Assembly (NCBI RefSeq): GCF_000382325.1
Contig: NZ_KB908056.1
Coordinates: 459,722-523,721, forward strand
Direction of reading: 5' to 3'
DNA: 64,000 nt
Source: Woodsholea maritima DSM 17123
GTDB lineage: Bacteria > Pseudomonadota > Alphaproteobacteria > Caulobacterales > Maricaulaceae
Shown here: positions 42,386 through 51,896 of the stretch, piece after piece
Layout of the letters: each line of letters starts with the position of its first letter
How positions within the stretch are numbered: position 1 is the first letter of the stretch
Notes under the pieces: generated by a model
What the model saw: the letters and a program-made list of their open reading frames with translations, nothing else
What the model was told of the DNA's origin: nothing
The model's database searches: none
Translations under genes and position numbers: made by a program

Positions 42386-43995
42386 CGTCTTCGCCGCTTC
42401 GCTTTGATTATGTGATTGTCGGGGCCGGTTCGGCGGGCTGTGTGCTCGCCAACCGGCTCAGCCAGGACCGCGATGTCAGTGTGTGTGTGATCGAGGCCGG
42501 TGGCCATGATCAACGCTGGGTGATCCGCACCCCCATGCTGTTGCAATTTGCCGTGACCCATAAGGGGCTCAATTGGGGCTATGAAACCACGCCCCAAGCC
42601 CATCTGAAAGATCGCCGCCTGGTCTGGCCGCGCGGCAAAACCCTGGGCGGGTCCTCCTCCATCAATGCCATGCATTATATGCGCGGGGCCTATGAGAATT
42701 ATGACGAATGGGAGCGTGAATTTGGCGCGACCGGGTGGGGGGCAAAGGCGGCGCTCGAAGCCTTCAAGCGCATTGAGAGCAATGAAAACCATGGCGCACC
42801 CTATCATGGCGATCATGGCCCCCTGAACGTCAAGGACATTTACCCGGTTAATCCCTTGACAGAGCTTTATTATCAAGCCTGTAAAGATCTCGGCTATGCT
42901 CACAATCCCGACTTTAATGGCAAGAGCCAATCGGGCTATGGCGTCTATCAAGTGACCCAATGCGGGGGCCGGCGCTGCTCTGCGGCTGCGGCTTTCCTGC
43001 ATCCGATTTTGGAGCGCCCCAACCTCACCCTGCTGACGCACACTCTGGTGCGCAAAGTTCTGATCAGCGAGGGCAAGGCGCACGGGGTTGAGATTGAAAC
43101 GCCGACGGGACCGCAACATATTCTTTCCACCCGTGATGTCCTGTTATCCGGCGGGGCCATCAATTCACCTCAGCTCTTGATGCTGTCCGGCGTGGGGCCT
43201 GGTGATCACCTGCGCAGCCATGGGATCAGCGTTGAAAAGGATCTGCCCGGTGTGGGATCCAACCTGCAAGACCATCTCGATATTCTGGCACGCATTCGCA
43301 CCAAAAGCGCGCGCTCCATCGGTTATTCCCTGCGCTCTGCCCCGCGGATGAGCTTGGACATTCTCCAATGGCTCTTCTCCGGCGATGGGCGCTTTACGGT
43401 TAATCCGGTACAGGGCTGTGGCTTTATCCATTCGCGCCGCGCCAAAACCTTGCCTGATCTGCAATTGGTCTTCATCCCGGCACGCGCGGCCCCCCATGGG
43501 CGCGATTTCCTGTGGGGGCATGGGGCCAGCCTTCACGCCACCCATCTTTATCCCAAATCGCGCGGCACCATCCGTCTGGCGAGCGCCAATCCCAAAGACG
43601 CGCCCTTAATTGATCCCAATTATCTCAGCCATGACCACGATCTCGACGCCCTGACCGATGGGTTGGAAATTGTGCGGTCCCTGTTAAATTCGCGCGCCTT
43701 CGCCAAGGAATTCAACGGTGAAGAATTGCCCGCCCGCACGCTCTCCTCTCGGTCCGATCTGATGGACGATGTTCGCGCGCGTGCCGAAACCCTCTATCAT
43801 CCCACCTCAAGCTGTGCGATGGGCAAGGATGAAATGAGCGTGGTCGGTCCCGATTTAAAAGTCCATGGCATTGAAAACCTTCGGGTAATCGACGCTTCGG
43901 TCATGCCGCGCCTCATCGGGGGCAATACCAATGCCCCCACACTGATGATTGCCACACGCGGGGCGGATATCCTTCAGTCCGAAATCCCGTTATAA
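42382..43995 (+). CDS. GMC-family FAD-dependent alcohol oxidoreductase
   Basis: A 537-residue glucose-methanol-choline family flavoprotein, oxidising a primary alcohol to an aldehyde. The FAD-binding start is YVIVGAGSAGCVLANRL, followed by WPRGKTLGGSSSINAMHY, the second signature LLSGGAINSPQLLMLSGVGP, and the active-site His in LYHPTSSCAMG and GGNTNAPTLMIA. It is translationally coupled to the upstream hydrolase and followed 45 bases later by an aldehyde dehydrogenase. Confidence 0.93.
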   Translation: MTSSPLRFDYVIVGAGSAGCVLANRLSQDRDVSVCVIEAGGHDQRWVIRTPMLLQFAVTHKGLNWGYETTPQAHLKDRRLVWPRGKTLGGSSSINAMHYMRGAYENYDEWEREFGATGWGAKAALEAFKRIESNENHGAPYHGDHGPLNVKDIYPVNPLTELYYQACKDLGYAHNPDFNGKSQSGYGVYQVTQCGGRRCSAAAAFLHPILERPNLTLLTHTLVRKVLISEGKAHGVEIETPTGPQHILSTRDVLLSGGAINSPQLLMLSGVGPGDHLRSHGISVEKDLPGVGSNLQDHLDILARIRTKSARSIGYSLRSAPRMSLDILQWLFSGDGRFTVNPVQGCGFIHSRRAKTLPDLQLVFIPARAAPHGRDFLWGHGASLHATHLYPKSRGTIRLASANPKDAPLIDPNYLSHDHDLDALTDGLEIVRSLLNSRAFAKEFNGEELPARTLSSRSDLMDDVRARAETLYHPTSSCAMGKDEMSVVGPDLKVHGIENLRVIDASVMPRLIGGNTNAPTLMIATRGADILQSEIPL

Positions 43996-44040
43996 GGTAT
44001 TCCCAAGACCGCTATTGCACTGTCGAACAAGGGATTTGTC

Positions 44041-45450
44041 ATGACTGAGACCGCTATCAGCGCTTTACACGCGGCCTTTGCCCGCCAACGTGCGGCCTTT
44101 GCGGCTGAACCGCGTCGCACCCTGTCTCAAAGGCTGAAAGATCTCTTCGCGCTGCAAACCGCGCTGAAAAAGCATGAGACCGCAATCGCTGAAGTGATCT
44201 CCGCTGATTTTGGCCATCGTGCCCCAGCCGAAACCCAATTGGCGGAGGTAAGCTTCCTGCTGGCCGATCTTCGCCATACCCGCCGCCATCTGGCACGCTG
44301 GGCCGACACCAGACCGGTCCCGGTTGAAATGACGCTCAAACCCGGCAAGGCTTATATCCGGCGCGAGCCGAAGGGCGTGGTGGGCATTATCAGTCCATGG
44401 AATTATCCTGTCCAATTAGCCCTGGCCCCCTTGATTGCTGCCATCGCGGCCGGCAATCGGGTGATGATCAAGCCTTCAGAACTGACCCCGAAAACCAGCG
44501 CCTTTTTAAAGCAGTTTTTAGGCGCGCTGTTTGATGAGGATCTTGTCAGTGTGATCGAAGGCGGGGCAGATATCGCCAGCGCGTTCAGCGCCCTGCCCTT
44601 TGACCATATCCTGTTTACCGGCTCCACCGCCGTCGGGCGCAAAGTCGCTGAAAGTGCTGCGAAAAACCTGACCCCTGTGACGTTAGAGCTGGGCGGAAAA
44701 TCACCCGCCGTCATCGCCCCTGACTATGATGTCCGCGAGGCCGCGAAGACACTAAGCTGGGGCAAATTCTTCAACGCTGGACAGACCTGTATCGCGCCCG
44801 ATTATGTGCTGGTTCCGCGCGAGAAACTGCACGTCTTCACCGAAGCCGCCTTGGCAGAGATTCGTGATATGTGGGTCAATTCTGCCAATCACGCCGATTA
44901 CACCGCGATCATTTCTGAGCGTCATTTCGACCGGCTAAACGCTATGGTTGAGGCCGCGAGATCAGCCGGTGACAGCGTTCATCAGGTCGAGGAACTGGCG
45001 CAAAATACCAATACCCGTCATTTTGCGCCAACGCTGATCCTCAATCCCGCGCGTGATAGCGCGGTGATGCGTGAGGAGATTTTTGGCCCGATCTGGCCCA
45101 TCATCGCCTATGACAGTTTGGATGACGCCATTGCGTATATCCGTCAAGGCGATCACCCACTGGCGCTGTATGCCTATGCCAAAAACACCGACACCGCGCG
45201 TCAAATCATCCGACGCACCCAATCAGGCGGGGCCAGCATCAATGTGCCTTTCCTGCATATGTCGGTGGCGGATCTGCCCTTCGGCGGGGTCGGAGCGTCC
45301 GGCTATGGGGCCTATCATGGCGAGCATGGCTTTTTGACCTTCACCCATCAGCGCGGCGTCTTCGAAGCGCCCAGCTGGCATCCGCTCAAATGGATCCGCC
45401 CGCCCTATGGCCGCCTGTTCAAAGCGCTCAACTGGCTGCAATCGCGTTAA
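44041..45450 (+). CDS. Aldehyde dehydrogenase, coniferyl-aldehyde-dehydrogenase-like
   Basis: A 469-residue NAD(P)-dependent aldehyde dehydrogenase of the class 3-like group that includes bacterial coniferyl aldehyde dehydrogenase. Catalytic Glu216 is in LELGGKSPA and Cys250 in NAGQTCIAPD; ISPWNYPVQLALAP and FTGSTAVGRKV form the cofactor site. The C-terminal hydrophobic tail (WHPLKWIRPPYGRLFKALNWL) suggests membrane contact. It follows the GMC oxidoreductase and would oxidise its aldehyde product to the acid. Confidence 0.92.
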   Translation: MTETAISALHAAFARQRAAFAAEPRRTLSQRLKDLFALQTALKKHETAIAEVISADFGHRAPAETQLAEVSFLLADLRHTRRHLARWADTRPVPVEMTLKPGKAYIRREPKGVVGIISPWNYPVQLALAPLIAAIAAGNRVMIKPSELTPKTSAFLKQFLGALFDEDLVSVIEGGADIASAFSALPFDHILFTGSTAVGRKVAESAAKNLTPVTLELGGKSPAVIAPDYDVREAAKTLSWGKFFNAGQTCIAPDYVLVPREKLHVFTEAALAEIRDMWVNSANHADYTAIISERHFDRLNAMVEAARSAGDSVHQVEELAQNTNTRHFAPTLILNPARDSAVMREEIFGPIWPIIAYDSLDDAIAYIRQGDHPLALYAYAKNTDTARQIIRRTQSGGASINVPFLHMSVADLPFGGVGASGYGAYHGEHGFLTFTHQRGVFEAPSWHPLKWIRPPYGRLFKALNWLQSR

Positions 45451-45535
45451 ATCTGCGCAACGTCTTCGGCGCTGCCCCCTTGCGCATTTCGTCCAGCGAT
45501 GCACCATAGGGTTAATCGCAATTGGGAGAGCGGCC

Positions 45536-47260
45536 ATGAAACATCTATTTTTAGGCTTGGGCGTGTGCGCCCTGGCCTTGTCAGCCTGCGCTGACCCGGT
45601 ACCACAAGACTATGCCGATGATGTCCGCGAAGGCGGTCATCAAGAGGCCAATTCCAATTGGCCCCCGCATGAGGAAACCAGCGCCGACATCACCGAAGCT
45701 GATTTGCGCTATCGCATCAAAACCTTGGCCGATGACCGCTTTGAGGGCCGTGCCCCGGCATCGCTAGGCGGGGAAGCTGCGGCGCAATGGATTGCCGATG
45801 AAATGGCCCGCATGGGCGCTGAGCCTGCGGGCGTAGATGGCAGCTATTTCCAGCCGGTGCCTTTGATCGAGGCCACGCTGGATGTTGGTGCCTCCAGCTA
45901 TGACATCAGCGTCAATGGCACACCCATGGGTCTGGCCCAGGGCCAGGATGTGGTCTATTGGACAAAAATTCCTGAAAACGAAGTCGCGATTGAAAACACC
46001 GATCTGGTTTTCGTCGGCTATGGCGTCGTCGCGCCAGAATATAACTGGAATGATTATGCAGGCCTTGATGTCACCGGTAAAACGGTGGTCATGCTGGTCA
46101 ATGATCCAGGCTTCGCCCATCCAGAGCGCGATCTGTTTAACGGCAATGCCATGACCTATTATGGTCGTTGGACCTATAAATACGAAGAGGCCGCGCGTCA
46201 GGGTGCAGCCGGTGTGATCGTGATCCACCAGACCGAACCGGCCAGCTATCCTTGGGAAGTGGTGCATGGCTCTTGGTCTGGCGCGCAATTCACCCTGCAG
46301 CGTGAGGGCGAGCTGACCCTAGCCCCCGTAGAATCCTGGATCCATGTCGATGCCGCCCGCCGCCTGTTCGAAGCCACAGGTCTTGATTTCGAGGCTTTGA
46401 CGACAGCGGCCTCAGAACCCGGCTTTCGCCCTGTTGAGATGACCGGCGCACAATTAAGCGCGTCCCTAAAAACTGATCTCAACCGCTTGAACTCTAACAA
46501 TGTTGCCGGGATTATTCCTGGAAGCACTTACCCGGATGAATATGTGCTCTACATGGCGCACTGGGATCATTTGGGTCAGCGTTTGAACTTCGCCGCTGAA
46601 GATCAGACCTATAATGGGGCCGTGGATAATGCCACCGGGACCGCAGCCATCCTCGAAATTGGTGAAGCCTTTGCCCGCGGTGAAACCCGCCCAGAGCGCT
46701 CTATCATTCTGGTCGCAGTCACGGCTGAGGAATCAGGCCTTTTGGGCTCCGCCTGGTTTGCTGAGACCCCCTTGGTGCCCCCTGCCCAGATCGTGGGCGG
46801 CATCAATATTGATGCCATGCTGCCCGTAGGGCCAACAAAAGATGTCATCGTTATTGGCTATGGTGCCTCCGAGCTGGAAGACATTCTACGCGCCGAAGCC
46901 GAAGCACGCGGGCGTTATCTGACCCCAGATCCAAACCCGCAGGCGGGATCGTTCTACCGCTCTGACCATGCCAGCTTGGCGCGCATTGGTGTTCCCATGC
47001 TCTATGCCGATGGCGGCTTGGACCATGTCGAGCTGGGCCGTGAGCATGGCGAAGCCATCGCCAGTGCCTATCAGGCCGATGCCTATCACAAGCCCGCCGA
47101 TGAATATCACGAGAACTGGGACGTCTCCGGCTTTGTCGAAGATGCCAGCCTCTTCTACACCGTCGGGGCCGATATGGCGAATTCGCAAGATTGGCCAAAC
47201 TGGTATGCGGGCAATGAATTCCGCGCGCTGCGCGATGCCATGCGCGCCGATGCAGAATAA
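45536..47260 (+). CDS. M28-family metallopeptidase lipoprotein with PA domain
   Basis: A 574-residue exported peptidase. The signal ends in a lipobox LSAC, so it is a lipoprotein. A protease-associated domain (about 130-270) is inserted in the Zn-peptidase domain, whose ligands lie in MAHWDHLGQ, AVDNATGTAAILEI, AVTAEESGLLGSAW, INIDAM and SDHASLARIGVPMLYADGG. Such enzymes release N-terminal amino acids from peptides. The ATG at 45536 has GGGAG upstream; the longer frame extends into the aldehyde dehydrogenase gene in another phase and is not used. Confidence 0.9.
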   Translation: MKHLFLGLGVCALALSACADPVPQDYADDVREGGHQEANSNWPPHEETSADITEADLRYRIKTLADDRFEGRAPASLGGEAAAQWIADEMARMGAEPAGVDGSYFQPVPLIEATLDVGASSYDISVNGTPMGLAQGQDVVYWTKIPENEVAIENTDLVFVGYGVVAPEYNWNDYAGLDVTGKTVVMLVNDPGFAHPERDLFNGNAMTYYGRWTYKYEEAARQGAAGVIVIHQTEPASYPWEVVHGSWSGAQFTLQREGELTLAPVESWIHVDAARRLFEATGLDFEALTTAASEPGFRPVEMTGAQLSASLKTDLNRLNSNNVAGIIPGSTYPDEYVLYMAHWDHLGQRLNFAAEDQTYNGAVDNATGTAAILEIGEAFARGETRPERSIILVAVTAEESGLLGSAWFAETPLVPPAQIVGGINIDAMLPVGPTKDVIVIGYGASELEDILRAEAEARGRYLTPDPNPQAGSFYRSDHASLARIGVPMLYADGGLDHVELGREHGEAIASAYQADAYHKPADEYHENWDVSGFVEDASLFYTVGADMANSQDWPNWYAGNEFRALRDAMRADAE

Positions 47261-47277
47261 GCCTTCCCACACCGCGT

Positions 47278-47319
47278 AAAAAAAAGGCCTGCCTCTAGGA
47301 TAGAGGCAGGCCTTTTTCT
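47278..47319. terminator. Bidirectional rho-independent terminator
   Basis: A 12-base perfect stem (GGCCTGCCTCTA/TAGAGGCAGGCC, loop GGA) flanked by A and T runs, between the convergent peptidase and TadG-like genes. Confidence 0.95.
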
Positions 47320-47336
47320 GGGTCGTCCCAGACCAA

Positions 47337-48614
47337 TTAACTCGTCAAACGGAGGGCATTGATAGACGCGGCAATCGCGGAGAAGGCCGATTTAATATCC
47401 AAGTCTTTGACATCGAAATAATGCGCGGGATCCTGTGCACAATCGCGCATCAGATTACGCGCGGTATTGTTGGGCACTTGGAACGCAATGGTAAAGACCT
47501 GAATGTCTTCCTCTTTGGCTTGATCACATACATCCAGCATATTCGAACGCGCCGTCGCGGCATGATAGGGGTAATATTGCTGCCACCACCCCCATTGCCA
47601 CCGGGTACGGGTTTGGTGTGTAGCCTCACCATCGGTCATCACCACCAGGATTTTCAAGGTATCAGGATCATCATAATCGGCGGGGCGTCCGCTAAAATTA
47701 CCGCCCAACTTACCGCGCCAGCTAGGATCCAGCGCGCGCATGCCCCAGCCTGTGGCCACATCCAGGCCCGTATTTCCGCTCGCACCCAAGGCTGCAATCC
47801 GCGACTTCAACGCCGTGGCGTTATTGGTCAGGAACATGGATTCCGCGTTTTGATTGGGACAATAAGCATTGCTGCGCCAGCCAATGATGGGCGTACCTTG
47901 CCATTCCAGCATCTCCACCTGGCGCGAAGGCAGCGCAATTACGGTGGGATAGGCAACGCCCATATCGGGGCAGCCGCTATTATTGATCAGCGACAAAGCA
48001 CCGCCCAAAAAGCCTTGATTGACATCAGCCGGTAAACGCACCCCGCCATTATAAGGGATGATCGAGACGCTAGTACGCTGCGTCGTTTCAGAATTGAGCA
48101 CCACATCAATAAAGTCCTGGGCCGCTTCACGCAGCGCATTGATCCGCGATCCGCCCATGGAGCCGGAGACATCCAGCACCAAGGCAATTTCGATATTGCG
48201 CACCTCTTCTAAGGCCACGGCTTCACGATGCACACGCATGGTCTTCATGCCCATAATGCCCAGCATGATGGTGGGAAGATCAATGGAGGCACTGGCCGTG
48301 ACACGCCGCGAGTTCACAGCCGTGTTCGAAACAATCGACACCTGCAGGCTGCTCGGGTCAATGTCGGGATATTCTTCCAGCGCGGCGAAGACATAGGCGC
48401 GCACGACCTCTTCCGGGTCACGGGTTTGGGTCAGGGATGACGCCGCCAACACACCCGAATCCAGCGCGTTTTGGATCTCCAGCCCGATCATGGTCGAGCG
48501 TGTGTAATCCACCGCCCCGCCAACCGCGATCGTTAAAGGCGCAAGGGCAACCGCAAACATCATCGCCACATTGGCGCGTGTGTTTTGGCAGAATTTTTTA
48601 AGCGCGGTGAGCAT
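47337..48614 (-). CDS. TadG-like pilus-assembly protein with von Willebrand A domain
   Basis: A 425-residue protein with an N-terminal membrane helix of the Tad/Flp pilus TadE/TadG type (RANVAMMFAVALAPLTIAVGGAVDYTRS) and a large exported VWA domain with the metal-ion-dependent adhesion site DVSGSMGGS and VVMTDGEATH. TadG-like proteins help assemble or anchor Flp pili. The ATG at 48612-48614 has GGAGGGG upstream. No other tad genes are adjacent, so it stands alone here; a prepilin peptidase lies at 61.9 kb. Confidence 0.87.
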   Translation of the reverse strand: MLTALKKFCQNTRANVAMMFAVALAPLTIAVGGAVDYTRSTMIGLEIQNALDSGVLAASSLTQTRDPEEVVRAYVFAALEEYPDIDPSSLQVSIVSNTAVNSRRVTASASIDLPTIMLGIMGMKTMRVHREAVALEEVRNIEIALVLDVSGSMGGSRINALREAAQDFIDVVLNSETTQRTSVSIIPYNGGVRLPADVNQGFLGGALSLINNSGCPDMGVAYPTVIALPSRQVEMLEWQGTPIIGWRSNAYCPNQNAESMFLTNNATALKSRIAALGASGNTGLDVATGWGMRALDPSWRGKLGGNFSGRPADYDDPDTLKILVVMTDGEATHQTRTRWQWGWWQQYYPYHAATARSNMLDVCDQAKEEDIQVFTIAFQVPNNTARNLMRDCAQDPAHYFDVKDLDIKSAFSAIAASINALRLTS

Positions 48615-48694
48615 AGCCCCTCCAAAAGTCATACGCTCTGGATTAAGCCACACCTGCCCTTACTAAATCGCGAAAAGATACGGTCAATAAAGCC

Positions 48695-49891
48695 TTAACT
48701 GGCCTTGGCCTGGGCCAGAAACATGCCCTTTAAATTGCGCGCCGCCTGGCGAATACGCTGTTCATTCTCCACCATGGCCAGGCGCACAAAACCATCCCCG
48801 CGCTCGCCAAAGCCCAGGCCCGGGGCGACGGCAACGCCCGTGCGCTCCAACAACTGCTTGGAAAACTCAACCGAGCCCAGTTCGCGATAGGCCTCCGGTA
48901 TGGGGGCCCAGGCGAACATGGTCGCAGGCGGGGTTGGAATATAAAAGCCTGCCCGGCCAAAGCTTTCTACCATCACATCCCGGCGGGCCTTATAAATGGC
49001 GCGCACCTCCGCCACATGATCTTGCGGGCCGTCCAAGGCTGCCACCGCCGCGATTTGAATGGGCGTGAAGGCCCCATAATCGAGATAAGACTTCACCCGC
49101 TTTAACGCATGGATCAAGCGCTTTGACCCGGCGGCAAAACCAATGCGCCAGCCCGGCATGGAATAGGTTTTCGACATGGAGGTAAACTCCACCGCCACAT
49201 CGCGCGCGCCCTCCACTTGCAGAATGGACGGCGGCGGACTGTCTTCAAAATAAATCTCGGAATAAGCCAGATCTGAAATGAGGATCAGGTTCTCGCGTTT
49301 GGCCAGCGCCACCGCCTCGCGGTAGAAGTCCAAATCCACCACTTGCGCGGTCGGATTGGATGGGAAGTTCAAAATCAGCACCGACGGGGCCGGAATGGAG
49401 TGCCGACAGGCATGGGCGGCCTGGCGCAGGAAATCTTCCGGACTGTGAAAGGCCAAGGGACGCACGCTCGCCCCGGCAATGATGAAGCCAAACATATGAA
49501 TGGGATAAGAGGGGTCAGGACATAAAATCACATCGCCCGGCGCGGTTACGGCCTGGGCCAAATTTGCCAGCCCTTCTTTGGACCCCAAGGTGACGCACAC
49601 CTCTTGATCCGGGTCGAGATCGACATGAAAGCGACGCTGATAATAGCGCGCCAAGGCCTTGCGCAGCGAGGGGACGCCCTGACTGGCGGAATAGCGGTGG
49701 GCGCGCGGATCACCGGCCACCTCTTTCAATTTATCGACGATATGGGCGGCTGGGGGCAGGTCCGGATTGCCCATGCCCAAATCAATGATGTCGCGGCCCT
49801 GATGACGATATTCCAGCTTCAGCCGGTTGACCTCGGCAAAAACATAGGGCGGCAACCGTTTTTCGCGATAAAAACTCTGATCCACGCTCAT
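48695..49891 (-). CDS. PLP-dependent aminotransferase, AlaC-like
   Basis: A class I/II aminotransferase of 398 residues (ATG at 49889-49891; a TTG nine bases upstream with AGAGAG is an alternative). The PLP Lys is about K241 in TSMSKTYSMPGWRIGFA, with NFPSNPTAQV and ISDLAYSEIYF as the other conserved elements. Close relatives make alanine from pyruvate and glutamate (AlaC) or act as related glutamate-pyruvate transaminases. It stands alone between the TadG-like gene and the YgjP-like gene. Confidence 0.88.
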   Translation of the reverse strand: MSVDQSFYREKRLPPYVFAEVNRLKLEYRHQGRDIIDLGMGNPDLPPAAHIVDKLKEVAGDPRAHRYSASQGVPSLRKALARYYQRRFHVDLDPDQEVCVTLGSKEGLANLAQAVTAPGDVILCPDPSYPIHMFGFIIAGASVRPLAFHSPEDFLRQAAHACRHSIPAPSVLILNFPSNPTAQVVDLDFYREAVALAKRENLILISDLAYSEIYFEDSPPPSILQVEGARDVAVEFTSMSKTYSMPGWRIGFAAGSKRLIHALKRVKSYLDYGAFTPIQIAAVAALDGPQDHVAEVRAIYKARRDVMVESFGRAGFYIPTPPATMFAWAPIPEAYRELGSVEFSKQLLERTGVAVAPGLGFGERGDGFVRLAMVENEQRIRQAARNLKGMFLAQAKAS

Positions 49892-50033
49892 TTTGCGCAA
49901 TAATCTCTCTATTTAGGTTTGAGACAACACCATATTTGGAAGATTATTCGACTATATCGCGTTTAAAACAAGACAAAAGTGTGCAGTGCACAAAGCTGTG
50001 TGTTTTAAGAGGGGTGAAGTTGAGATGCCCCCC

Positions 50034-50804
50034 CTAATACACCACGCCCGGCGGGGTGAGGCGCATCAGCATGGCGCGCCGGTGGGCATGATCCGGCATC
50101 AGGCGTGCCAATAGCGCATAAAACCGGGGGCTATGGTTCATCTCTATCAGATGACAGGCTTCATGCGCGCACACATAGTCAATTAACTCAGCCGGATAGG
50201 CCATCAAGCGGGCATTCATTCGGATGGAGCCATCACTGGCGCACGAGCCCCAGCGCCGGTTCTGTTCACGGATATGAAGGGCTGAAACCTCCACGCCCAG
50301 ACGCTGGGCATAGCTCTCCAGGCGCGGTGCCATATAAGCCAAAGCTTCGCCTTTGCGCCAGCGCATCAAGGCCCGGCGCAAAGTCGCCGCGCGCAAGGGC
50401 GTATCGTGTAAGCTCTCATCGTAATAAAGATGCAACTCGTCACCCTGGCGCTCAATCCGGGTGCGCGCCTTGCCATAGGGATGTAAGCGCAAGACCAGAG
50501 CCGAGCCTAGATAGCCGATACGCTCGCCATCACGGCCCTCAAACTCATCGGCGCGCGGCTTATCGCGCCATTTTTTTAAATGGCTCAGCACCCAGTCGGC
50601 TTTATCCCGCAAGACCCGCTCGCCCTCCCGCTCAGGCGTGCGGGGGGGCAGGATTACCACCAGCCCGTCGGCCCCGATTTTCAAGCCGATCGTGCGCCGC
50701 CGGTTGGAGCGTTGCAGCGTATAGCGAACCTGTGTCCCGTGTAGATCTATATCGCGTATCAAAGGCTTGGCCCCATCGCGCTTAATCCATCCCCCGATAC
50801 CCAT
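50034..50804 (-). CDS. YgjP-like zinc metallohydrolase (DUF45, M48-related)
   Basis: A 256-residue cytoplasmic protein of the YgjP/DUF45 family. The zinc site is HEACH in DYVCAHEACHLIEMNHSPRFY, preceded by REQNRRWGSCASDGSIRMNARL, which is diagnostic. The N-terminal half includes RRTIGLKIGADGLVVILPP. The proteolytic activity and substrate of the family are poorly known. Confidence 0.9.
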   Translation of the reverse strand: MGIGGWIKRDGAKPLIRDIDLHGTQVRYTLQRSNRRRTIGLKIGADGLVVILPPRTPEREGERVLRDKADWVLSHLKKWRDKPRADEFEGRDGERIGYLGSALVLRLHPYGKARTRIERQGDELHLYYDESLHDTPLRAATLRRALMRWRKGEALAYMAPRLESYAQRLGVEVSALHIREQNRRWGSCASDGSIRMNARLMAYPAELIDYVCAHEACHLIEMNHSPRFYALLARLMPDHAHRRAMLMRLTPPGVVY

Positions 50805-50837
50805 ACCTTGACTTTACCTTTGGCCTGCACACTGCGG

Positions 50838-50868
50838 TTGACAAACATTCTCATTCTCAGGCTTAATC
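50838..50868 (+). promoter_or_regulatory. Likely promoter of bfd with Fur-like repeat
   Basis: TTGACA at 50838-50843 and CTTAAT at 50862-50867 are spaced 18 bases. Between them CATTCTCATTCTCA (50846-50859) is two GAGAAT units on the minus strand, like part of a Fur box. Iron control of bfd-bfr would fit but is unproven. Confidence 0.45.
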
Positions 50869-50915
50869 GGAATGCGAATGATTAGCGTTTACCGTATCTC
50901 TGGACCGAATACCCG

Positions 50916-51113
50916 ATGTATCTGTGTATCTGCAATGCCCTGAAGGATCGAGAGTTCAAAGCCGCCGCGCAAACAGCCGGGGCGCGTGATGTGGTGGGCG
51001 CTTTCAAAGCTTGCAATGCCCGACCCAAATGCGGACGCTGTTTAGAAGACGCCGCCGCGATGATTTTAGGCTTGAAAGAGAGCCACCCGGCCATGGTCGA
51101 AGCGGCTGAATAA
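50916..51113 (+). CDS. bfd: Bacterioferritin-associated ferredoxin
   Basis: A 65-residue [2Fe-2S] protein that reduces the haem of bacterioferritin to release stored iron. The cluster ligands fit the family spacing exactly: Cys4 and Cys6 (C-x-C), then 32 residues, then Cys39 and Cys42 (C-x-x-C). An extra Cys33 is present. Bacterioferritin is encoded 134 bases downstream, the usual pairing. Confidence 0.93.
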   Translation: MYLCICNALKDREFKAAAQTAGARDVVGAFKACNARPKCGRCLEDAAAMILGLKESHPAMVEAAE

Positions 51114-51247
51114 GCCTTTATTTTCTCTAAATCATTCTACTTGCGACAAATAATCAGACACACTCGCGAACATAATCCTTGGCGATTATGACAAGCCGCC
51201 TTAGCCTCCCTTTCCAGCCCTAAACCCTTCATCCTTGGGAGGCCCCT

Positions 51248-51727
51248 ATGCAAGGCGACACAACGGTTATTGAGCATCTCAACAAAGCTCTGAAGCTGGA
51301 ATTGACCACGATCAACCAGTATTTCCTCCATGCGCGCATGTTCAAAGACTGGGGCTTTGCGCGCATTGCCAAGATCGAATACGAAGAATCCATCGACGAG
51401 ATGAAGCATGCTGATATGCTGATCGAGCGGATCCTCTTCCTGGAAGGCTTGCCCAATGTCCAAGATCTGGGACGGGTTTATATCGGCGAGACCTTGAAAG
51501 AATGCCTCGAAGGCGATTTGAAGGCCGAGCGTCACGCCCATCCGGTCTATAAAGAGGCCATCGCCTATTGTGAGAGCGTCGGCGATTATGTCAGCCGTGA
51601 CCTCCTCACAGAAATCTTGAAATCCGAAGAAGAACATATCGACTTCCTGGAGACCCAGCTGGGCCTAATCGAGAAGATCGGCGAAGAGCGCTATATGCAA
51701 TCGCAAATGGAAAAAGGCGCAAGCTAA
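51248..51727 (+). CDS. bfr: Bacterioferritin
   Basis: A 159-residue iron-storage subunit that assembles into a 24-mer shell. Ferroxidase ligands are at the standard positions Glu18, Glu51 and His54 (with later Glu and EEHID), and Met52 is the haem ligand between subunits (IDEMKHADM). GGGAGG precedes the ATG. It follows bfd and is followed by a strong terminator. Confidence 0.96.
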   Translation: MQGDTTVIEHLNKALKLELTTINQYFLHARMFKDWGFARIAKIEYEESIDEMKHADMLIERILFLEGLPNVQDLGRVYIGETLKECLEGDLKAERHAHPVYKEAIAYCESVGDYVSRDLLTEILKSEEEHIDFLETQLGLIEKIGEERYMQSQMEKGAS

Positions 51728-51753
51728 GCCGCGCGTGTTTTTCAAGATCTATC

Positions 51754-51786
51754 AAGCCCCGGCCCTTTGGGTTCGGGGCTTTTTTA
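51754..51786 (+). terminator. Rho-independent terminator of bfr
   Basis: Stem AGCCCCG/CGGGGCT followed by TTTTTTA, about 27 bases after the bfr stop. Confidence 0.9.
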
Positions 51787-51844
51787 TGCACACTTCGATG
51801 CCATCGCACTGCACAAAAACGGTGAAAAGCGCTAGGCGGCGGGA

Positions 51845-51861
51845 ATGTTATCATATAACGT
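51845..51861. promoter_or_regulatory. Zur-box-like palindrome upstream of ZIP transporter
   Basis: ATGTTATCATATAACGT has the inverted arms GTTAT and ATAAC with a three-base centre, as in proteobacterial Zur boxes (GTTATAnTATAAC core). It lies about 36 bases upstream of the ZIP start, overlapping where RNA polymerase would bind. Confidence 0.6.
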
Positions 51862-51896
51862 GATCGCGTGTTCCTTCAGCCCCAGCATAAGTATCC

